A DNA stretch of 64,000 nucleotides from Arenicella xantha (GTDB lineage Bacteria; Pseudomonadota; Gammaproteobacteria; Arenicellales; Arenicellaceae). Shown here piece by piece: positions 34,670-45,345 of the stretch. The stretch lies in assembly GCF_003315245.1 (NCBI RefSeq), contig NZ_QNRT01000001.1, positions 1,211,457 to 1,275,456 on the forward strand, in the 5' to 3' direction. The position numbers were made by a program, and so were the translations under genes. Position 1 is the stretch's first letter. Every line of letters starts with the position of its first letter. The notes under the pieces are model-generated. The model ran no database searches. It worked only from the letters and a program-made list of their open reading frames with translations, and was not told where the DNA came from.

Positions 34670-34889
34670 TTCAGCTCGAAGGCAGTTATCAAACCATCCA
34701 AAACCGAGCCAAGCGCGCAAAACTACAGCAACACCGGAAAAACGTAAATAGACGTTGGTCCTTATGTTTTGCATATGGGCACTCAACATCAGTGCCGGTG
34801 TAGAGCGGAATTACCGTGCGCCGCTGATTTCTATCTCTACTCCTAGACACTCACCAATAATCTGCTAAACTCGCGCCAGCCTTATAGTT

Positions 34890-35015
34890 AAGGCACCCAG
34901 GGGGTGGCTGAACCGAATCAGCCTGAGATTTGCCTAGTTAAATGTTCTTTGGAACGGTGGCATAAACCCCATGAACCTGATCCGGTTAACACCGGCGTAG
35001 GGATGGGAATAACGT
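34890..35015 (+). promoter_or_regulatory. TPP (thiamine) riboswitch
   Basis: GGGGTGGCTGAA at 34900-34911, CTGAGA at 34923-34928, and the 3' half CCCCATGAACCTGATCCGG followed by CGGCGTAGGGA are the conserved TPP aptamer elements. A hairpin CGTTCT/AGAACG directly follows at about 35013-35026. The TonB-receptor start lies about 70 bp downstream. Confidence 0.95.
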
Positions 35016-35083
35016 TCTACAGAACGCTTCACACCTCGCTCTCGCCTACCGGGTCTCATCATTTTTTTGCTGAAGAGACCAAT

Positions 35084-37219
35084 ATGAAACAACCTCTAAT
35101 AACCAGTCTGGTAAGCAGTGTATTGCTGACCTATGCTGGCACATCCTTCGCGGCGCAACCACTTGAAGAAGTAATGGTTACGGCTGAACTTATTGATAAA
35201 AGCGTGTTGGAATTACCCAATAGCGTTACCGTAGTAAGCAGTGCTCAAATTGAGCAACGTAATGCTCAGCACCTTGAAGACATTCTGAACCTCGCACCAA
35301 ATGTGAACTTTGCCACTGGCGCGTCACGCGGTCGCTTTATTCAGATACGCGGCATCGGCGAACGCAGCGAATTCCAAGACCCTATTATTAACTCAGTAGG
35401 AGTAGTCGTTGATGGTATTGACCTAACCGGTATTGCCACTGCGGCAAGCACCTTAGACGTAGACCAAATAGAGATACTGCGCGGCCCACAGGGAACGCTG
35501 TTTGGCGCCAACGCGCTTGCGGGCTTAATTAATGTGGTGTCTAACAAACCTAGTGACGAGTTTGCAGCCAACGTCAGTGTTGGACTAGAAGACTTCGGTG
35601 GGCAGCAGCTCTCTGGCTTTATTAGCGGCCCAAGCTCCGCTACCAGCGGCTACCGTTTAGCGGTGAAGCAATACAGCAGTGACGGATTCACCAACAACGT
35701 ATTCTTGGGTCGTGATGACGTTAGTGCGATAGATGAAACCACCGCTCGACTTCGATTCATTAGTGAAGTAAGCCAAGATCTGAACATAGATATGTCAGTG
35801 TTTTTAGCCGACATCGACAACGGCTATGATGCGTTCAGCTTAGACAACAATCGTGACACCTATTCCGACGAGCCAGGGTTTGATCGGCAAGAAACACGTG
35901 CCGCATCGATTCGCGCTGACTACCAGTTAAATGACACTCTCCACATTGAGGCACTTGCCAGCGTCGCTAATTCAGTTTTGGAATACAGCTACGACGAAGA
36001 CTGGAGCCACCTCGGTATTTGTGATAACACCGCTTGCGATAGCGAGTTATTTGGCTTTGATTGGTTTTACTCATCATTTGATCAATACACACGCGACAAC
36101 GACAACACCAGCATTGACCTAAAGCTAGTCTCGCAAGGCACTATCTTGAGCTGGGTTGCCGGTTTGTATCATCGTGATCAATCCATCGACTTGCTACGTG
36201 ATTACACCTATAACGATGGCCCGTTTACCAGTGCCTTTGATACCCGCAATAGCGCTGTCTATGGTCAACTGAATTTGGCACTAAATGATCAGTGGTCATT
36301 GATTACCGGCTTACGCTCTGAGCGCCGGGACGTGGAGTATACCGACAGTAATGGTGCCAATGCCGCACCGGATGAATCACTATGGGGCGGGCGTGTGGCC
36401 TTAGAGTACCGCGCTGACTCCGGTGCGTTTGTGTACGGCTTGGTGTCTCGCGGCTTCAAACCGGGCGGCTTCAATCTAGACCAAGACTTAGTTGGCGACC
36501 GTCGTGAATTTGATACTGAAACCATGGTTAATTACGAATTGGGATTCAAACACGCGCTGTATGATGATCGCCTGCAAGTGCAAGCGGCGCTGTTCTACCA
36601 AGACCGTGATGCAATTCAAACCAAGCAGTCTATTGTCAGCTCGATCGCCACTGGCGAAGTCGGTGGTGCCTGCCCGTGTGGTTTCACAGACTTTACCGAC
36701 AATGCCGCAAGTGGTTCTAACAAGGGCATCGAACTTGAACTAAACTGGGCAGCGTCTGACGCCGTGTCACTGTACACCACCGTTGGCCTGCTCGATACCG
36801 AGTTCGATGAACTACTAACCTTCGACCATGTCAATGCCGACCTTGAGAATGGCATACCGTATAACCTCGATGGTCGCGAGCAAGCCCATGCGCCTGCTTA
36901 TCAAGTTGTAATCGGTGGCCAAGTAAGCCTGTCCGACGCGTGGACGATTGGCGGCTCGATTGAAGCTAAAGACGATTTCTATTTTTCTGATCGACACGAA
37001 GCGAGATCCGATGCCTATGAATTGTTGAACCTAGAACTGACCTACCGCGCTGAGAATTGGGAGCTTGCCTTGTACGGTAAAAACCTAACCGATGAATTGG
37101 TTAAAACTCGCGGCTTTGGCAGCTTTGGTAATGACCCGCGTAAGTTCTATGAAACTGAGCCATATAACCAGTTTGGTACGCCAAGGCTGGTCGGCGTACG
37201 TGCCTCGTTTGACTTTTAG
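35084..37219 (+). CDS. TonB-dependent outer-membrane receptor, probably for thiamine
   Basis: 711 residues. A signal peptide (about 1-24, ending GTSFA) is followed by a TonB-box-like EEVMVTAE, a plug domain (RGPQGTLFGANALAGLINVVS) and a 22-strand barrel ending in the aromatic ASFDF. In-frame codons upstream of 35084 translate the riboswitch, so ATG 35084 is the start. The TPP riboswitch and the downstream thiamine genes make thiamine or a derivative the likely ligand. Confidence 0.9.
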   Translation: MKQPLITSLVSSVLLTYAGTSFAAQPLEEVMVTAELIDKSVLELPNSVTVVSSAQIEQRNAQHLEDILNLAPNVNFATGASRGRFIQIRGIGERSEFQDPIINSVGVVVDGIDLTGIATAASTLDVDQIEILRGPQGTLFGANALAGLINVVSNKPSDEFAANVSVGLEDFGGQQLSGFISGPSSATSGYRLAVKQYSSDGFTNNVFLGRDDVSAIDETTARLRFISEVSQDLNIDMSVFLADIDNGYDAFSLDNNRDTYSDEPGFDRQETRAASIRADYQLNDTLHIEALASVANSVLEYSYDEDWSHLGICDNTACDSELFGFDWFYSSFDQYTRDNDNTSIDLKLVSQGTILSWVAGLYHRDQSIDLLRDYTYNDGPFTSAFDTRNSAVYGQLNLALNDQWSLITGLRSERRDVEYTDSNGANAAPDESLWGGRVALEYRADSGAFVYGLVSRGFKPGGFNLDQDLVGDRREFDTETMVNYELGFKHALYDDRLQVQAALFYQDRDAIQTKQSIVSSIATGEVGGACPCGFTDFTDNAASGSNKGIELELNWAASDAVSLYTTVGLLDTEFDELLTFDHVNADLENGIPYNLDGREQAHAPAYQVVIGGQVSLSDAWTIGGSIEAKDDFYFSDRHEARSDAYELLNLELTYRAENWELALYGKNLTDELVKTRGFGSFGNDPRKFYETEPYNQFGTPRLVGVRASFDF

Positions 37220-37390
37220 TAGTAAGCGTTAACACCGGACAAACGTATTGAATTTACTCGCAATGACTTCATCAGAATGGCATCTTCATTATATGAAAGT
37301 CATTGCGAGTTCCATACGGTGCAGAAATGCTTGTCTGCTACTAAACCAAACTCATCAATCTAATTAAATAATCGTTGGACTATTATCACT

Positions 37391-37654
37391 ATGAAACTTT
37401 CTGTCGAAATCAGCATGTACCCACTTCAAGATGAGTACCGACCCAAAATTAAAGACTTTCTAGATGTCATCAACACTTGCGAAGAAGTCGAAATTCGCTC
37501 CTCAAATATGAGTACTCGCATCTTCGGCGACTATCAGGTCGTTACCGAACTGTTAAACACGGCAATGCGTCAGTCGATGGAGAAATACGGCAAAATCGTG
37601 TTTGTCTGCAAATATTTACAGGGCGATGCACGCGAGTTAAAGGGCTATGAATAA
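37391..37654 (+). CDS. YkoF-like thiamine-binding protein
   Basis: 87 residues with the compact ferredoxin-like fold of the YkoF/MTH1187 thiamine-binding family: VEISMYPLQDEYRPKIKDFL opens and VVTELLNTAMRQSMEKYGKIVFVCKYL closes it. Small proteins like this bind thiamine or hydroxymethylpyrimidine in the cytoplasm or feed a transporter. It lies 170 bp after the receptor and 30 bp before the PnuC-type gene, so it belongs to the thiamine operon. Confidence 0.82.
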   Translation: MKLSVEISMYPLQDEYRPKIKDFLDVINTCEEVEIRSSNMSTRIFGDYQVVTELLNTAMRQSMEKYGKIVFVCKYLQGDARELKGYE

Positions 37655-37684
37655 ACCAGCACTTTTTAGCGTAGAGCGCCACTG

Positions 37685-38290
37685 ATGTCGGAATCATTAC
37701 TCGCTGCATGGCAGGCTACCTCGACACTAGAGCTGGTGTCAGTGTTATTCGGCTTGGCCTATGTGATATTGGCGGCCAAAGAAAATAGCTGGTGCTGGCC
37801 TGCGGCACTGGGCGGCACCGCAACCGCCATCTGGCTATTTTGGGACGTCAGTTTACTAATGGAGTCAGCACTCAATGTGTATTACCTAGGCATGGCGATA
37901 TTTGGTTGGTGGCAATGGCAATATGGCAGCAGCACGCACTCGCCACTGGCGATAAGTTCTTGGCACATCAAGCAGCACGCACTGGCGATTGGTTCGGTTG
38001 TGGTACTTACGCTAATCTCCGGCACCTGGTTGGCACGACACACTGAAGCCGCGTTGCCGTATGTCGATTCGTTTACCACATGGGCCGCGGTAATCACTAC
38101 CTGGATGGTGACCCGTAAAATTCTACAAAACTGGTTGTATTGGGTAGTGATCGACGCGGTGTCGGTGTGGCTATTTTGGCAGAAGGAATTGTATCTCTAC
38201 GCCTTGCTATTTGCGTTCTACACGGTGATTGCTCTTTACGGCTACCGCCATTGGCGCATTGAGTTTTTGCATGCTAAGCCAACGCCTTAA
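37685..38290 (+). CDS. pnuT: PnuC-family vitamin transporter (PnuT-like)
   Basis: 201 residues with seven membrane segments. LVSVLFGLAYVILAAKENSWCWPAALGGTATAIWLFW and YYLGMAIFGWWQW are conserved PnuC motifs. PnuC proteins move nicotinamide riboside; members under TPP riboswitches (PnuT) move thiamine by facilitated diffusion with metabolic trapping. The downstream kinase fits the trapping role. Its last 20 bases overlap the kinase gene. Confidence 0.88.
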   Translation: MSESLLAAWQATSTLELVSVLFGLAYVILAAKENSWCWPAALGGTATAIWLFWDVSLLMESALNVYYLGMAIFGWWQWQYGSSTHSPLAISSWHIKQHALAIGSVVVLTLISGTWLARHTEAALPYVDSFTTWAAVITTWMVTRKILQNWLYWVVIDAVSVWLFWQKELYLYALLFAFYTVIALYGYRHWRIEFLHAKPTP

Positions 38291-39140
38291 ACACTGGAAA
38301 GATTGGGGTTTAGCCGGCCAACCTCGTGTGCTGGAGTACTTCACTGCCGGGCAAAATCACACCGCAGCGCTAGTCGAAGCAAATCAGCAGCAATGGGTAG
38401 TTAAGCTGTTCGATCATTCATTTGATATTGCGGTGTCAGCTCAAAGCTGGGCCGCCGAACAGCAAATTGCACCACCGATAGTCTATGCAAACAATGACCT
38501 CGCGGTGATGACCTACGTAGCGGCTCGGCCTTTTGAAACAGCTGATCTAGCGAGACTGGCGCATACTTTAGGCACCTTGCACCAGTCCACTAATACTGAG
38601 CTAAGCCGCTTTGATTTCATGTCATTTTGTAATCAGTATTTAGCCACCGCTGACGCACTGACCAAGCAACAACATCGAACGCTATTACCCGTATTACAGC
38701 AGTTTATTGATGACCCCACGCCGTGGTGCCCATGTCATAACGACTTGGTGCGCAGCAATTGTTTGTTTACCAATGAACGCGCGTGGTTAATCGATTGGGA
38801 ATATGCGATGCAGCATAATCCATGGTTCGATTTAGCGGCAATAATCTTGTATTTTGAATTAGATACAAAGCAATCAACGCGCTTTCTAAACGCGTATTCA
38901 AGTGCTTACTTAAATAGTGGCTCCAGCCAAGATTCTTTGGATTGGGCCGCCAAAATTGATCAGCCTATTTTTCAAGCGGCGCAGTTAGCATTGTTATGGG
39001 GCGATTTACTGTGGCATTTAAATAAATACGGCAATCACTACCGTGTGGACAATCCGAAGCGATTTAAACTACTTGCCCACTTGGCGGCTAACTTAGCAAT
39101 TCAACTACCTAGTAGCGCGCCTAGCTCGCTCCATTTCTAA
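38271..39140 (+). CDS. Choline/aminoglycoside-kinase-fold enzyme, probable thiamine kinase
   Basis: 289 residues. CHNDLVRSNCLF is the catalytic loop (Asp, Asn) and LIDWEYAMQHNPWFDLAAI the metal-binding DFE-equivalent of the APH/choline kinase fold, resembling ThiK (YcfN). The ATG at 38271 overlaps pnuT by 20 bp; the upstream frame to 38229 is less likely. It should phosphorylate incoming thiamine, trapping it inside the cell. Strongly coupled to the operon by the overlap. Confidence 0.85.
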   Translation: MLSQRLKHWKDWGLAGQPRVLEYFTAGQNHTAALVEANQQQWVVKLFDHSFDIAVSAQSWAAEQQIAPPIVYANNDLAVMTYVAARPFETADLARLAHTLGTLHQSTNTELSRFDFMSFCNQYLATADALTKQQHRTLLPVLQQFIDDPTPWCPCHNDLVRSNCLFTNERAWLIDWEYAMQHNPWFDLAAIILYFELDTKQSTRFLNAYSSAYLNSGSSQDSLDWAAKIDQPIFQAAQLALLWGDLLWHLNKYGNHYRVDNPKRFKLLAHLAANLAIQLPSSAPSSLHF

Positions 39141-39146
39141 GGCGCG

Positions 39147-39986
39147 CTAGCGACGTATTCGCAATAAACCTTCTTGCGAAGTCGATGCAACTAAGGTGCC
39201 GTCCTTAGTATAAATACGCCCATACGCCAAGCCTCGACCATTGCCAGTGGATTGCGCTCGACACTCATAAAACAACCAATCATCAGCGCGAAACGGTCGA
39301 TGAAACCAAATAGCATGATCAATAGTCGCGAGCATTACTTTCTTATGTCGATCCTCGAGCTTAGGTGCATTCAAAGAATGCGGCTCGACGGTCGCTTCCA
39401 ACGGCCCCATATCAGAAATATACGCCAACACCGTATGATGCGTGGCTAGGTCGTCGGGTAATGCTTCCTTGGTTTTAAACCAGTATTGCGTGCTATCTCG
39501 ACGTGTCGCTTGTTCGTGCGGCACATACCAAACATCCAGGTATTCTGATTGAAAATTAGTTTCTTCGGTAATGCCTTTATCGAGCGCTTGTTGCAACAAC
39601 TCGAAAGGTGGTTGCCATTTCTCGGAGTATTCTAGACCTTCTTCATGCTTTTGAAATGACGCAGACAAGTGAAAAATTTGCCGTCCATGCTGAATCGCTA
39701 CGACTCGTCGTGATGAAAAACTGCCACCATCTAAAGATCGATCAACCTCGTAGATGATTGGTGCATCAACATCGCCCCGTAGCAAAAAATAAGCATGCGC
39801 AGAATGAATACCACGAGTGCCATCGGTAGTTTGATAGGCAGCCTTAATGGCTTGGCCCAGTACCTGCCCACCATACACTTGCCCCGTTTTAAAATCACGG
39901 CTCTGGCCACGAAACAGGTTGAGGTCTAAGGCTTCACAATTCAAAAAATGAAGGAGACTGGTATCGGAAGATTGATCTGATGACAT
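39147..39986 (-). CDS. tesB: Acyl-CoA thioesterase II
   Basis: 279 residues with the double-hotdog TesB plan. LNLFRGQSRDF and QVYGGQVLGQAIKAA open the first hotdog; SLNAPKLEDRHKKVMLATIDHAIWFHRPFRADDWLFYE and GRGLAYGRIYTKDGTLVAS TS-type end follow in the second, with the catalytic Asp/Gln/Thr region. The ATG at 39986 gives the normal length; a longer in-frame start at 40145 would add a basic tail. Hydrolyses acyl-CoA to free fatty acid and CoA. Six bp from the convergent kinase gene. Confidence 0.92.
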   Translation of the reverse strand: MSSDQSSDTSLLHFLNCEALDLNLFRGQSRDFKTGQVYGGQVLGQAIKAAYQTTDGTRGIHSAHAYFLLRGDVDAPIIYEVDRSLDGGSFSSRRVVAIQHGRQIFHLSASFQKHEEGLEYSEKWQPPFELLQQALDKGITEETNFQSEYLDVWYVPHEQATRRDSTQYWFKTKEALPDDLATHHTVLAYISDMGPLEATVEPHSLNAPKLEDRHKKVMLATIDHAIWFHRPFRADDWLFYECRAQSTGNGRGLAYGRIYTKDGTLVASTSQEGLLRIRR

Positions 39987-40159
39987 TGACAATTCAATGG
40001 CTAACGACAAGCCATGCATAAGAAATACTGGCTGCGCAGTATACCGCAATTGCCGCCTTAGCAACCAGACTCTAAAACGCGAAGCGGCCGCGTTAAACGA
40101 CCGCTCAACGGTAACCTTTAGTGGTGCTAGGCAGAGATTACCCACGCTAGCCCGGTTGT

Positions 40160-40540
40160 TTACTGTTTAGTATCAAGACCCGCTTTCTCAGCGGCCTCGG
40201 TAAATTCCGTACAGGCTGGTGATTGAAAGTTGCCTTGGCTCTCCATCAATTCATCACATGAACTATCAAGCATCGAATCAACACAGGATTGCGCTTTGCC
40301 TTCTAGACCGGCATTGCCGATTGCGCGAGTATGTTCAGCTAGCATTTGCTTGCACATACCATCAAACATGCCGCTCATTGAATCGATCATCTCTGGTGGT
40401 ATATCGCCCTCTTCGACCATTTTACCCACCGCACAGGTTTTCATCTTCTCGCACATTTGTCCGATCGAGTCACTCATATCGGCGTGTGCCATGCTGCCAA
40501 ATAGTGCGGTAAAACCAAATACGACTAATAGTTTGTTCAT
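40160..40540 (-). CDS. Small exported Cys-rich protein of unknown function
   Basis: 126 residues. A signal peptide (1-20, cleavage after AHA) is followed by a Met- and Cys-rich mature part: cysteines occur in QMCEKMKTC, DGMCKQM, SCVDSMLDSSC and PACTEF, seven in all. The spacing suggests disulphides or metal binding in the periplasm. No family recognised. It lies between tesB and the metH operon. Confidence 0.7.
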   Translation of the reverse strand: MNKLLVVFGFTALFGSMAHADMSDSIGQMCEKMKTCAVGKMVEEGDIPPEMIDSMSGMFDGMCKQMLAEHTRAIGNAGLEGKAQSCVDSMLDSSCDELMESQGNFQSPACTEFTEAAEKAGLDTKQ

Positions 40541-40660
40541 TAATGCTCCCGTTGGGGTAGTACCAAAGTTAGTTAGGTATGCGCATCATACAGCGCCACA
40601 TAACGTATCTTCTATCCCCTATTTAGGCGATTCGTTCAACATTAATGCTCGAGCGCTGAA

Positions 40661-43348
40661 CTAAACGTCGTAGCCTAATACCGGCGACAACCAGCGTTCG
40701 GTACTGATTAAGTCTAGCTGCTTACGCTCAGCGTAGTGAATAACTTGGTCTTTCTGAATACGTGTAACAGAAAAATAACGTGATTGCGGATGCGCAAAAT
40801 ACCAACCACTCACTGCCGCAGTGGGCAACATAGCAAAGCTTTCGGTGATCGTAATACCAGCATTTTCTTGAGGCTTGAGCATCTCCCATAACGTCGCCTT
40901 TTCAGTATGGTCTGGGCAAGCGGGGTAACCGGGAGCTGGTCGAATACCCCGATACTTTTCACGAATGAGGTCGTCATTGGCCAACGACTCTTCAGGCTCA
41001 TAACCCCAATACTCTTTACGCACGCGTTCGTGCATGTGTTCTGCGAAAGCCTCAGCGAGTCGATCCGCTAACACCTTGAGCATAATGGCTTGATAGTCAT
41101 CATGATCAGCGTGAAACTCAGCTAATTTCTCTTCGATTTTGTGACCGGTGGTGACCGCAAAGGCACCCATGTAGTCGGCAATTCCGCTGTCTTTGGGCGC
41201 CACAAAATCAGCTAAACAGTAATTGGGCTGAGCGCCTTTCTTTTGGTCTTGCTGACGCAAATTATGCAGTACATGAACAATCTCTTTACGCTCGTCGTCG
41301 GCGTACACTTGAATGTCGTCGCCGTGACTATTAACTGGAAAGAATCCAATTACGCCAGATGCCTGAAGCCAATTGCCATCAATTATTTTTTGCAACATAG
41401 CCTGACCATCAAGCAATAGCTTGCGCGCTTCTTCGCCAATAACGGCGTCATCTAAAATGCGTGGATATCTGCCAGCTAGCTCCCACGCACTGAAAAACGG
41501 TGTCCAATCGATACGTTCAACTAGGTCGTTGAGATCATAATCATCAAAGCTTTTAAGCCCTAGAAAAGTAGGTTTCTCAGGTACATAACCAGCCCAGTCG
41601 ATGGCGACTTTATTGGCTCTGGCTTCTTTAATAGTCGAGGTTTTGTGAACTTTAGTATGCTTGGCGCGCTCGACTCGAATGCGCTCATATTCGTCTTTTA
41701 CCCCACTCACAAAACCGGCCTTGTTTTCTTTTGACAATAAGTTCTGCGCCACACCAACTGCACGTGAGGCATCTGGCACATGCACTACTTGTTCATCTAA
41801 CAAATTCGGTTCGATTTTCAGAGCAGTGTGCACCTTAGACGTGGTCGCACCACCAATCAACAACGGCATTTGAATACCTTGACGTTGCATTTCTTTGGCC
41901 ACGTGCACCATTTCATCGAGTGACGGTGTAATCAAACCAGATAGTCCGATCATGTCGCACTTATTGGCCACCGCTTCGCGCAGAATCTGTTCGGCTGACA
42001 CCATTACCCCGAGGTCGACGACTTCGTAGTTATTGCACTGCAACACCACACCGACAATATTCTTACCAATATCGTGCACATCACCTTTTACCGTCGCCAT
42101 CAAGATCCGGCCATTGGTATCGCCTTCTTCTTTCTCTTCTTCGATATAAGGCATTAAGTAGGCTACTGCTTTTTTCATCACGCGAGCCGACTTGACCACT
42201 TGTGGTAAGAACATTTTACCGGACCCAAATAGGTCGCCTACCACGTTCATGCCATCCATAAGCGGGCCTTCGATTACGTGCAACGGCTTATCGGCGGCAA
42301 GACGAGCCTCTTCCGTATCGTCGTCTATATACTCGGTAATCCCTTTAACCAAAGCATGTGCCAAACGTTTATTAACGTCCCAGGTGCGCCACTCTTGGTC
42401 TTGCCGAGTATCGATTTGTTTGCCATCACCACGGTAATTTTCAGCAATATCGAGCAATGCTTCAGTCGCACCGTCGTTGCGGTTGAGAACCACGTCTTCT
42501 ACTTTTTCACGCAACTCATCGGGTAAATCTGCATAAATCGCCAATTGTCCGGCGTTAACAATGCCCATGTCCATTCCAGCTTGAATAGCATGATATAAAA
42601 ACACCGAGTGAATCGCTTCGCGCACCGGATTATTACCGCGAAATGAGAACGACACATTAGACACACCACCCGATACTTTGGCGTGCGGTAAAGTACGCTT
42701 AATCTCGCGCGTAGCCTCGATAAAGTCGACTGCATAATTATTATGCTCATCGATACCGGTCGCAATCGCAAAAATATTCGGATCAAAGATGATGTCTTCT
42801 GGCGGAAACCCTACCTGCTCGGTCAAAATCTTATACGCCCTAGTACAAATTTCAACTTTGCGTTCTTTGGTGTCGGCTTGTCCTTGTTCGTCAAAAGCCA
42901 TGACAATCACAGCCGCCCCGTAACGCATCACCAATTTGGCTTGCTCTATGAACTTAGCTTCGCCCTCTTTCATCGAGATTGAGTTGACGATGCCTTTGCC
43001 TTGTAAGCACTTCAGACCTGCTTCGATAACCTCCCATTTAGACGAGTCAATCATCACGGGCACCCGTGAGATGTCAGGTTCCGAGGCCATTAGATTTAGG
43101 AAAGTGACCATGACTTTTTTAGCGTCGATCAATCCTTCATCCATATTGACGTCGATAACCTGCGCGCCTGCTTCAACTTGCTGGCGTGCTACTTCTAAGG
43201 CCGCCTCGTAGTCCTCTTCCTTAATAAGCTTTTTGAAACGTGCCGAACCGGTCACATTGGTACGTTCACCAACGTTAACGAATAAGGTGTCTTCTGAGAT
43301 ATTAAACGGCTCTAAACCAGATAGACGCATATTGACTGAATTAGACAT
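40661..43348 (-). CDS. metH: Cobalamin-dependent methionine synthase, folate/B12/activation part (MetH2)
   Basis: 895 residues carrying the last three modules of MetH: the pterin-binding domain ([16 protein letters not shown], about 23-38), the cap and B12-binding domain with DVHDIG at 423-428 where His425 is the lower ligand of cobalamin, and the SAM-binding activation domain ending in [10 protein letters not shown]. The homocysteine domain is missing because it is encoded separately in metH1. ATG 43348 overlaps the last 8 bases of metH1, which points to translational coupling. Methylates homocysteine in the cytoplasm. Confidence 0.93.
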   Translation of the reverse strand: MSNSVNMRLSGLEPFNISEDTLFVNVGERTNVTGSARFKKLIKEEDYEAALEVARQQVEAGAQVIDVNMDEGLIDAKKVMVTFLNLMASEPDISRVPVMIDSSKWEVIEAGLKCLQGKGIVNSISMKEGEAKFIEQAKLVMRYGAAVIVMAFDEQGQADTKERKVEICTRAYKILTEQVGFPPEDIIFDPNIFAIATGIDEHNNYAVDFIEATREIKRTLPHAKVSGGVSNVSFSFRGNNPVREAIHSVFLYHAIQAGMDMGIVNAGQLAIYADLPDELREKVEDVVLNRNDGATEALLDIAENYRGDGKQIDTRQDQEWRTWDVNKRLAHALVKGITEYIDDDTEEARLAADKPLHVIEGPLMDGMNVVGDLFGSGKMFLPQVVKSARVMKKAVAYLMPYIEEEKEEGDTNGRILMATVKGDVHDIGKNIVGVVLQCNNYEVVDLGVMVSAEQILREAVANKCDMIGLSGLITPSLDEMVHVAKEMQRQGIQMPLLIGGATTSKVHTALKIEPNLLDEQVVHVPDASRAVGVAQNLLSKENKAGFVSGVKDEYERIRVERAKHTKVHKTSTIKEARANKVAIDWAGYVPEKPTFLGLKSFDDYDLNDLVERIDWTPFFSAWELAGRYPRILDDAVIGEEARKLLLDGQAMLQKIIDGNWLQASGVIGFFPVNSHGDDIQVYADDERKEIVHVLHNLRQQDQKKGAQPNYCLADFVAPKDSGIADYMGAFAVTTGHKIEEKLAEFHADHDDYQAIMLKVLADRLAEAFAEHMHERVRKEYWGYEPEESLANDDLIREKYRGIRPAPGYPACPDHTEKATLWEMLKPQENAGITITESFAMLPTAAVSGWYFAHPQSRYFSVTRIQKDQVIHYAERKQLDLISTERWLSPVLGYDV

Positions 43349-44348
43349 GATGTTTGCTCTCTCTAGGCGCGATAGACGCGACGGCATTCGCAATCGCTTG
43401 AATATGGTCAGGCGACGAGCCACAACAACCACCGACAATATTTAAGAATCCGCTGTCGGCCCATTCACGAATATGCTCGGCCATTTCTTCTGGCTCTAAA
43501 TCGTATTCACCTAACTCATTGGGTAGACCGGCATTTGGATGCGCAGACACGCCGGACTCTGAAATTCGGGATATCTCTGCTACGTACTGTCGTAGCTCAC
43601 CAGGGCCCAAGGCACAATTCAAACCAATGGTAAGCGGCTTGGCATGGCGTAAGCTATTATAAAACGCCTCGGTCACTTGGCCGGTTAAGGTTCTACCAGA
43701 GGCATCGGTTATGGTGCCGGAAATCATAATAGGTAACTCAACGTTATCTTCATCGAACACCGTTTTAACCGCAAACACCGCGGCCTTAGCATTTAATGTG
43801 TCGAATACCGTTTCGATCAAAATGATGTCCGCGCCACCTTCGATCAAGCCGCGCGTCGCCAAAGAGTAGTCGTCAACTAGCTCATCAAAACTAATAGCAC
43901 GTGCACCGGGGTCGTTAACATCAACCGACACTGATGCGGTTTTTTGATTAGGCCCTAGCACTCCGGCTACAAAGCGCGGCTTGTCCTCAGTGCTAAATTC
44001 GTCAGCGGTTTTACGCGCCAACTTGGCCGCGGCAACATTGATTTCGTAAGCGTAATCTTGCAAATTGTAGCGCTTGAGATCGCTGGTCGTAGCATTGAAA
44101 TTATTGGTTTCAATAATATCCGCTCCAGCCGCCAGATACTCTCGGTGGATGTCTGCAATGATGTCTGGATTAGTCAACACCAATAGATCGTTCATGCCTT
44201 TGAGTGGTGATTCCCAATCGGCGAAACGCTCACCTCGGTAATCATCTTCCTCAAGTTTACGACGCTGAATCATGGTGCCCATAGCACCATCGAGAATCAG
44301 AATTCGTTGCGCCATTAGGCGTTTCAGTTCAGCACTGCGATTCGACAT
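43341..44348 (-). CDS. metH: Methionine synthase, homocysteine-binding part (MetH1)
   Basis: 335 residues matching the N-terminal domain of Met[25 protein letters not shown], a Cys in [11 protein letters not shown] and the zinc motif [15 protein letters not shown] at the end. Complete MetH is about 1200 residues; here the homocysteine methyltransferase unit is a separate gene whose stop overlaps the start of metH2. Sits in the operon ahcY-metF-metH1-metH2 under the SAH riboswitch. Such splits are known in some lineages. Confidence 0.93.
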   Translation of the reverse strand: MSNRSAELKRLMAQRILILDGAMGTMIQRRKLEEDDYRGERFADWESPLKGMNDLLVLTNPDIIADIHREYLAAGADIIETNNFNATTSDLKRYNLQDYAYEINVAAAKLARKTADEFSTEDKPRFVAGVLGPNQKTASVSVDVNDPGARAISFDELVDDYSLATRGLIEGGADIILIETVFDTLNAKAAVFAVKTVFDEDNVELPIMISGTITDASGRTLTGQVTEAFYNSLRHAKPLTIGLNCALGPGELRQYVAEISRISESGVSAHPNAGLPNELGEYDLEPEEMAEHIREWADSGFLNIVGGCCGSSPDHIQAIANAVASIAPRESKHHV

Positions 44349-44380
44349 AAGAGACCCTTTGTTGAGTAGCGAGTTAATGA

Positions 44381-45229
44381 TTAGCTAGACGCAAGCTGAA
44401 AGCCAACTCGTGTGCAAATTTCTTTTACTGGCTCAATTTTATTAAGCGCATAAAAGTGTAAGCCTTGAACTCCGTTATCCAGAAGATCAAAACAAAGATG
44501 CGTTACCACATCTAAGCCAAAAGCTTTAAGAGAGGCTTCGTCGTCCTGATACTGCTCTAAACGGGCGCGAATCCAACGCGGCAACTCTGCGCCACAATTA
44601 TCCGAAAAGCGCACCAACATGGTGTAATTCGTGATTGGCATAATGCCCGGAATAATCGGCACATCTACGCCCATTCGCTGCGCTTCATCCACATAGGAAA
44701 AATAGCTATCGGCATTATAGAAATACTGAGTCAGCGCTGAATTAGCACCGGCATCTACTTTGCGTTTAAAGTTTTCAATGTCTTTCTGCGGGCTACGGGA
44801 TTCCGGATGAAAATCCGGATAGGCAGCAACTTCTAAATGAAGGCTGTCGCCATATTCTTTGCGGATATACTCGACTAACTCGTTGGCATAAGCGAAATCA
44901 CCTCGCTCAACCATGCCGGAAGGCAGATCTCCGCGCAACACGACTAAACGCTTAACACCGAGCGCCATATATCCATCAACCATCTGCTTGATGTTTTGCT
45001 TAGATGACCCAACACAAGAAATATGCGGGGCGGCATCAGAACCTGCCGCTAACATACTCTTAACAGCATCAAATGTACCGTCTTGAGTACTGCCACCGGC
45101 ACCAAAAGTTACCGAGAAAAACTCTGGCTCAAAACGAGCCAATTCCGCATGAACCTGATTTAGGGTAGCGACGCCTTTATCGGTCCGTGGCGGGAAAAAT
45201 TCAAAACTGAGTTCAGGGGATTTACTCAT
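44381..45229 (-). CDS. metF: 5,10-Methylenetetrahydrofolate reductase
   Basis: 282 residues. [14 protein letters not shown] is the N-terminal motif with the catalytic Glu, followed by [40 protein letters not shown] and [12 protein letters not shown]. It makes 5-methyl-THF for MetH using FAD and NADH. The ATG at 45229 follows AAGGAG; an in-frame start at 45328 is rejected. 32 bp before metH1, so co-transcribed. Confidence 0.94.
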   Translation of the reverse strand: MSKSPELSFEFFPPRTDKGVATLNQVHAELARFEPEFFSVTFGAGGSTQDGTFDAVKSMLAAGSDAAPHISCVGSSKQNIKQMVDGYMALGVKRLVVLRGDLPSGMVERGDFAYANELVEYIRKEYGDSLHLEVAAYPDFHPESRSPQKDIENFKRKVDAGANSALTQYFYNADSYFSYVDEAQRMGVDVPIIPGIMPITNYTMLVRFSDNCGAELPRWIRARLEQYQDDEASLKAFGLDVVTHLCFDLLDNGVQGLHFYALNKIEPVKEICTRVGFQLASS

Positions 45230-45345
45230 AATTGTTGCTCCTTGAGCGGCGCCATTACGCGATCGATCGCACACAGCAATCTCTGGCTCAGAAATACGAG
45301 TCCAAGAGATCACTGTGCGTGCCCGCAATGGCGAGCTAGGCTAAA

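Noticed and set aside
34904-35083. In-frame N-terminal extension of the TonB receptor
   Set aside because: It translates the TPP riboswitch; the signal peptide begins at 35084.
43341-43438. N-terminal extension of metH2 to 43438
   Set aside because: It would overlap the end of metH1 in another frame; the ATG at 43348 gives the conserved beginning of the pterin domain.
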